From Xestospongia bergquistia (Eukaryota; Porifera; Demospongiae; Haplosclerida; Petrosiidae), in NCBI GenBank assembly GCA_963965975.1, contig OZ014411.1, forward strand, positions 9,425,501-9,489,500: a stretch of 64,000 nucleotides of DNA. The letters run 5' to 3'. The position numbers and the translations under genes are program-made. The notes under the pieces were generated by a model. That model was not told the DNA's origin, made no database searches, and was given only the letters and a program-made list of their open reading frames with translations. Within the stretch, counting starts at the first letter, position 1; each line of letters starts with the position of its first letter. Below are positions 60,401-64,000 of the stretch, piece by piece.

Positions 60401-60797
60401 TACAGCAGAGAGAAAAATTCTAATTGCACTGTGTTATTATGTTGTATTTACTGTAGTCATGTTGTTGTATTTTGGACTCATTACAGCAGATACTGATTCA
60501 TTTATAGAAGCTCTAGAGACATATTTCCGTTGTCAAGCATTAGGACATTTACCCAATCAAACATCACAGTGTGATCCAAAGGAATATCAACAATATATCT
60601 ACCCAGAGCTAGCAGCAATTACCTATTTTTTAATGGCATTTATTACCACAGCAAATTTAACCTTTGTCATCAAATGGAGCGCTGTTGCCAAATTTTGTTC
60701 ACAGTTTTATCCTAAGAAAGAAAAGTCATCAAATGTTATGCTGCCTAATCCACTTTTATCTGGCGAGTCTAATGTCAATGACTCTCATTTACAATAA
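56873..60797 (+). CDS. Gene N: complete, most divergent Frizzled-like receptor of the array, about 664 aa
   Basis: Exons: E1 56873-57166, E2 57267-57320, E3 58474-58690, E4 58746-58976, E5 59032-59278, E6 59339-59394, E7 59453-59560, E8 59629-59775, E9 60104-60300, E10 60354-60797. They sum to 1995 nt, all open. I place the E3 acceptor at 58473, because a strong pyrimidine tract precedes it and 21 extra nt (CYSYGLQ) keep the frame; the family-type acceptor would be 58494. The CRD lost the paired Cys of E3 (KFH in place of KCC) and may use the new upstream Cys. The E7 acceptor is GAG, not CAG. TM2 has TADYC where others have TAGYC. The tail motif is SAVAKF. Intron 1 carries a TA run at 57192-57229 and intron 2 one at 57412-57452. 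Confidence 0.85.
57192..57229. repeat. TA microsatellite in intron 1 of gene N
   Basis: Uninterrupted TA dinucleotides. It takes up much of the short intron 1. A second run of similar length is at 57412-57452 in intron 2. Confidence 0.9.
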
Positions 60798-61320
60798 TTT
60801 TGTTTGAAGTGTTTATGTTTTACACTTTGCTTTGTTTTAAAAGACTTTAAAAATATAACACGAGTGTTCTTTTAAAATGTGATTATAACAGAATTATTAA
60901 CTACACTCTGAATTACGTTGACTAATACTAGCATTATCACAATGAGTGCATATTCATTGTTTATACTTACCCTGTGTCTGATTCTTGGATTACGAAATAT
61001 GCGATAGATTCGCCAATTTTTAACCAATAAAGTAGAACAAAATGCTGTAAATGATACATACCATAAGCAATAAGATGCCTACATAATGGCAAGAAATATC
61101 ACAAAAACTATTAAAAGACCAACACTAGACATACATCACAGAGAGGAGGCAATGTTTTTTATAGTTTTCCTTGTTTCCCATGTAGAATATTACCAGCAAT
61201 ATTATACCATCAACAAACATGCAATAGCACGACAAATTAAGGATAATGTTGAATTTTGGAGATAAAGCTTTGATGTGCCTATTAAAGTACAAATGTAGTC
61301 ATCAAGTAATATCATTACAT
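60798..61320. other. Spacer after gene N
   Basis: Short 3' flank of gene N, then sequence from about 60960 on that has no counterpart in the array. No gene seen on the plus strand. It would be 3' flank for the minus-strand candidate at 61321-61900. Confidence 0.4.
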
Positions 61321-61900
61321 TCATCTATTGCTAAAAACTAACTTGTTTTGTCTCCATATAAATGTAACTACTAATAGAGCAAGACCGGTAAAAATTCCAA
61401 CTAAATTCCATATTGCCATTATAACTACAGTTGCCAAGAAACTCATTGGTACAAATGAACAGTTATATGGACTACCATCAGTAGGTAAATATCCACTTGT
61501 ATTAATAATTGTATACAATAGTTATTGTAAACATTGTAGTTATGGTTACATTACAGATGTAAATATAGATGAATAATGGTAGATACATGACCCATAACAA
61601 TTCTTTGACTTGCTACTAACATGACATATTTTTGGCTGTTATCTGTATTGTGCATACATCATTTCTTAATAAACAATTGATTGTATTAGTTAAAACCACA
61701 TATCTTTATATTACTCTATATAGTTCAATTTTCTTGAAAAAAAAACTACCAAAATATTTAAATTTGAACATACCTTTCCATGAAACATCACAGCAATGAG
61801 AGCTATTTTTACAAACATTGTAAACTAGTCTTTGCTCTCCTATTGAATCAAAACTTCCCAAAATACATTCTGTCTTTTCTTTAACAAAAGACACATACAT
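61321..61900 (-). CDS. Gene P: possible 3' part of an unrelated single-pass membrane protein
   Basis: On the minus strand, a block at about 61783-61885 reads ECILGSFDSIGEQRLVYNVC... CDVSWK and ends at a GTATGT donor. It has an acceptor-like ACAG before it. A second open block (about 61500 down to the stop at 61321-61323) reads SGYLPTDGSPYNCSFVPMSF..., one strong membrane segment (TVVIMAIWNLVGIFTGLALL) and a short basic tail. Together they look like the end of a type I membrane protein with a Cys-containing ectodomain. The acceptor of the second block is weak. The 5' part would lie under relic O. I do not recognise the family. Confidence 0.35.
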
Positions 61901-61943
61901 TTTGCTGACAAAAAACTTACCAGATAATTGTGTCACTAATTGT

Positions 61944-62340
61944 GTCAGTGGTTCTGGTAACTCAGACATTAGTTGTACTACTCATCATACAGTTTGTGCT
62001 TATCAATTTATTAAAATCAATGGAACATGTTATCCTCAATGTGATAGTTTTGAACAGAGTCCACATGATGTTATCGTTGCCTTAACAATTATACGAATGT
62101 TTGCTGCTTGTTATAGTTTTGTTGTTGAAATTGTTGTTCTTGTCTTATCATTTGTGAATTGGAAAACAATGCATGTTGATTATAATGTTATACTTGATTT
62201 GTGGTGGTGAATTTTTGTACAGATTTTTTTCCCTTCAATTTTTGTAGTTTACATGACGGTAGGCCATTGTATTGTTGGTAAGCAAGCACTATATCTGTGC
62301 TCTTTTCAATGTCTTTCTCTCTCTCACTTCTCTCTTTCTT

Positions 62341-62428
<88 letters not shown>

Positions 62429-63500
62429 TTCTGTCAGCTTTTTTTATAATTGTTTCACTAATTGATAGATTTAAATTGTATTGTAATTCTATCACTCTAA
62501 CAAAAGAAAATTTCAAAGATTCAACTTTTGTCATATATCAGGTGGGATAATTGTTTTCTGTATACATGATTAGTTTAGACTTAAACTGATACTCATATAT
62601 GTCTCTTTTAGGAGCAATATTTCATTATTTTATAGTCAACATTACATTGTGGTAGTTCTTCCATGTTTGTTCAATATTCTATAAAATTATGTTTCCTTGA
62701 CATCTAAACAATATCAGAAAAAAGAAAAATACTTCCATATAGTTTTGTTAGCTAGTTACTAGTATGTTTCACTGTATGTACAATTTATGAATTTAATTAA
62801 CAAATTACACTGGTTGTCTCATTCCAATACTAGGTATCTTCATTCCCATACCTGGAGTATTACTAGCACTTTTAGTTCTTGATTGGGGTTATGTAGTTAA
62901 TGAGTTTCCTTAGTTTTTTATGTTCTTCTCAAAATCTACATCTTTCATATTATCTAGTGAATTTTGCTCTTAACATTTTAACAGTTGTTGGGGGCTTTTT
63001 ACTTGTACCAATGTTCTGGAAACTTCATAAAGTAAGAATAATAACACTCACTCATTTTAACATTCCTTCTCTATGCAGCATCAAGGTATATTTCATACCA
63101 GGAAAAATAGCAGTCTTATCATCAGTACAGCAGAGAAAAAGATTCTTTTTGTGCTGTGTTATTATGTTATATTTACTGTGGTTATGTTGGTGTATTTTGG
63201 ACTCATTACAGCAGATACTGATTTATTTAAAACAAGCTCTAGAGACATATTTCCATTGTCAAGCATTAGGACATCTACCCAATCAAACATCACAATGTGA
63301 TCCAAAGGAATATCAACAATCTATCTATCCAGAGCTTGCAGTAACTACCTATTTTTTAATGACATTTATTACTACAGCAAATTTAACCTTTGTGATCAAC
63401 TGGAGCACTGTTACCAAATTCTGTTCACATTATTATCACAAGAAAGAAAAATCATATGTGTTATACTATTTACTCCACATTTACCAGTTGTGCCTCTCAA
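61944..63500 (+). pseudogene. Relic O: decayed duplicate of the 3' half of copy L (E5-E10)
   Basis: Homology to L starts within the first bases of E5 at 61944. E5 lacks 18 nt and its donor is GC instead of GT (62171). The E6 start is altered. E7 (62438 on) lost 4 nt, which shifts the frame. E8 has TAG for a TM3 Trp. E9 (62836 on) has TAG after EFP. E10 (63080 on) has a 1-nt slip at the TTTAAAACAAGC site. Shared features with L: the very short intron 8, the SITLTKENFKDS variant in E7, and 3' flank similarity to about 63959. Confidence 0.85.
62343..62426. repeat. CT microsatellite, about 84 nt, in intron 6 of relic O
   Basis: Almost pure (CT)n ending about 10 nt before the E7 acceptor. The parental copy L has only a short, interrupted CT tract here. 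Confidence 0.9.
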
Positions 63501-63875
63501 TTGCAATAATTGTACTTTTAGTATTTGTGTTTCATTATTATTAATTGTTTTGTTTTAATATTTTTCTTGTAAACTAACATGAGTGTTCTTTTGAAATGTG
63601 ATTATAATTTGCATTGTAGAGTTATTGACTACTTTCTAAATTACGTTCATCACATGTAATCCTAGTATCACTGGTTGTTAAGCTACAATTGTTTATAGTT
63701 ATTAAAAAGTATATGAGTATATGAGTAAGCATATTTATTGGTCATACTCAAATGTTAATAACATTGATAATCTTTCATAAGATAAGCAAAATAATATCAA
63801 ATAAGTTGTTAATAATAATGATTTTTCTAAAGCAATGTATAAAAATTATCATTTGATATATTTAGATAATAAATC

Positions 63876-63884
63876 ATATATATA

Positions 63885-63924
<40 letters not shown>
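63876..63924. repeat. TA microsatellite in the flank of relic O
   Basis: TA run with one TTTA interruption. The homologous run beside copy L (about 52816-52832) is much shorter. Confidence 0.85.
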
Positions 63925-63927
<3 letters not shown>

Positions 63928-63960
63928 TAAATAGTAAGAATATATTGAACACTACATGTA

Positions 63961-64000
63961 AATAGCTGTTTGGGTCATATTGTGTACTGAAACCTTCATA
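63961..64000 (+). pseudogene. Start of another E9 fragment at the window edge
   Basis: AATAGCTGTTTGGGTCATAT and what follows match relic M at 54277-54316 (end of E9), including its non-canonical GTTTGGGTC. The L/O-type flank stops at about 63959, so a breakpoint lies here and more array-derived sequence continues to the right. Confidence 0.6.

Noticed and set aside
62272..62534. Long Ser/Leu and Arg/Glu open frames
   Set aside because: Pure translation of the CT microsatellite.
1..64000. CRISPR arrays, tRNA or rRNA genes, bacterial operons
   Set aside because: No spaced identical direct repeats, no cloverleaf or rRNA core sequence seen, and the genes are intron-split with no Shine-Dalgarno pattern.

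Overview
This window is AT-rich animal DNA. Its genes are split into about ten small exons with GT..AG introns, and introns and intergenic spacers hold foldback elements, microsatellites and a Penelope-like retroelement relic. I infer an early-branching metazoan, most likely a demosponge of the Amphimedon type. That rests on the receptor family, AT content and intron style, not on a sequence match.

Almost everything is one head-to-tail, plus-strand tandem array of a single family: Frizzled-like (class F) seven-transmembrane receptors. A full copy encodes about 663 residues in 10 exons (E1-E10) of nearly fixed length and phase: E1 294 nt, E2 54, E3 208, E4 234, E5 247, E6 56, E7 108, E8 147, E9 197, E10 384-447. 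E1 encodes a cytosolic tail, a basic stretch, a Cys cluster and one membrane segment. E2 is a short linker. E3-E4 make a Cys-rich domain like the Frizzled CRD (FLC..FPLC...ETC...TC...WP..LPDC). E5-E10 carry seven membrane segments with Frizzled hallmarks (R..YP.I, WWFFHVCSIFYKI, KYFHIVLL). The predicted receptor therefore has eight membrane segments, and the Dishevelled-binding KTxxxW motif after TM7 is replaced by S[TKA]xxKF/C.

Layout: gene A (11-4365; its E1 lies before the window), gene B (6945-12381, intact), relics C1 (13880-14942), C2 (15720-16860) and D (17955-18494, cut by a gag-like retroelement scrap), copy E (19730-24588, frameshifted), relic F1 (25157-26290), gene G (26992-31639, start ATG changed to TTG), relics H1 and H2 (32372-34535, partly a 2.7 kb segmental duplication of the F1-G region), gene I (36679-41400, intact), relic J (42440-43420), an unrelated decaying multi-exon gene K (44812-45866) between two SINE-like repeats, copy L (47601-52256, one nonsense codon, Penelope-like insertion in intron 1), relic M (53572-54737), gene N (56873-60797, intact and most divergent), a possible unrelated minus-strand gene P (61321-61900), and relic O (61944-63500), a decayed duplicate of the 3' half of L. 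A further E9 fragment begins at the right edge.

The array shows birth-and-death evolution: three complete intact genes plus one open to the left, three near-intact copies and at least nine relics. Every E1 is preceded by the same proximal block with a repeated ACCAGTTTAT unit and an AATAAATT box, the best promoter candidate.
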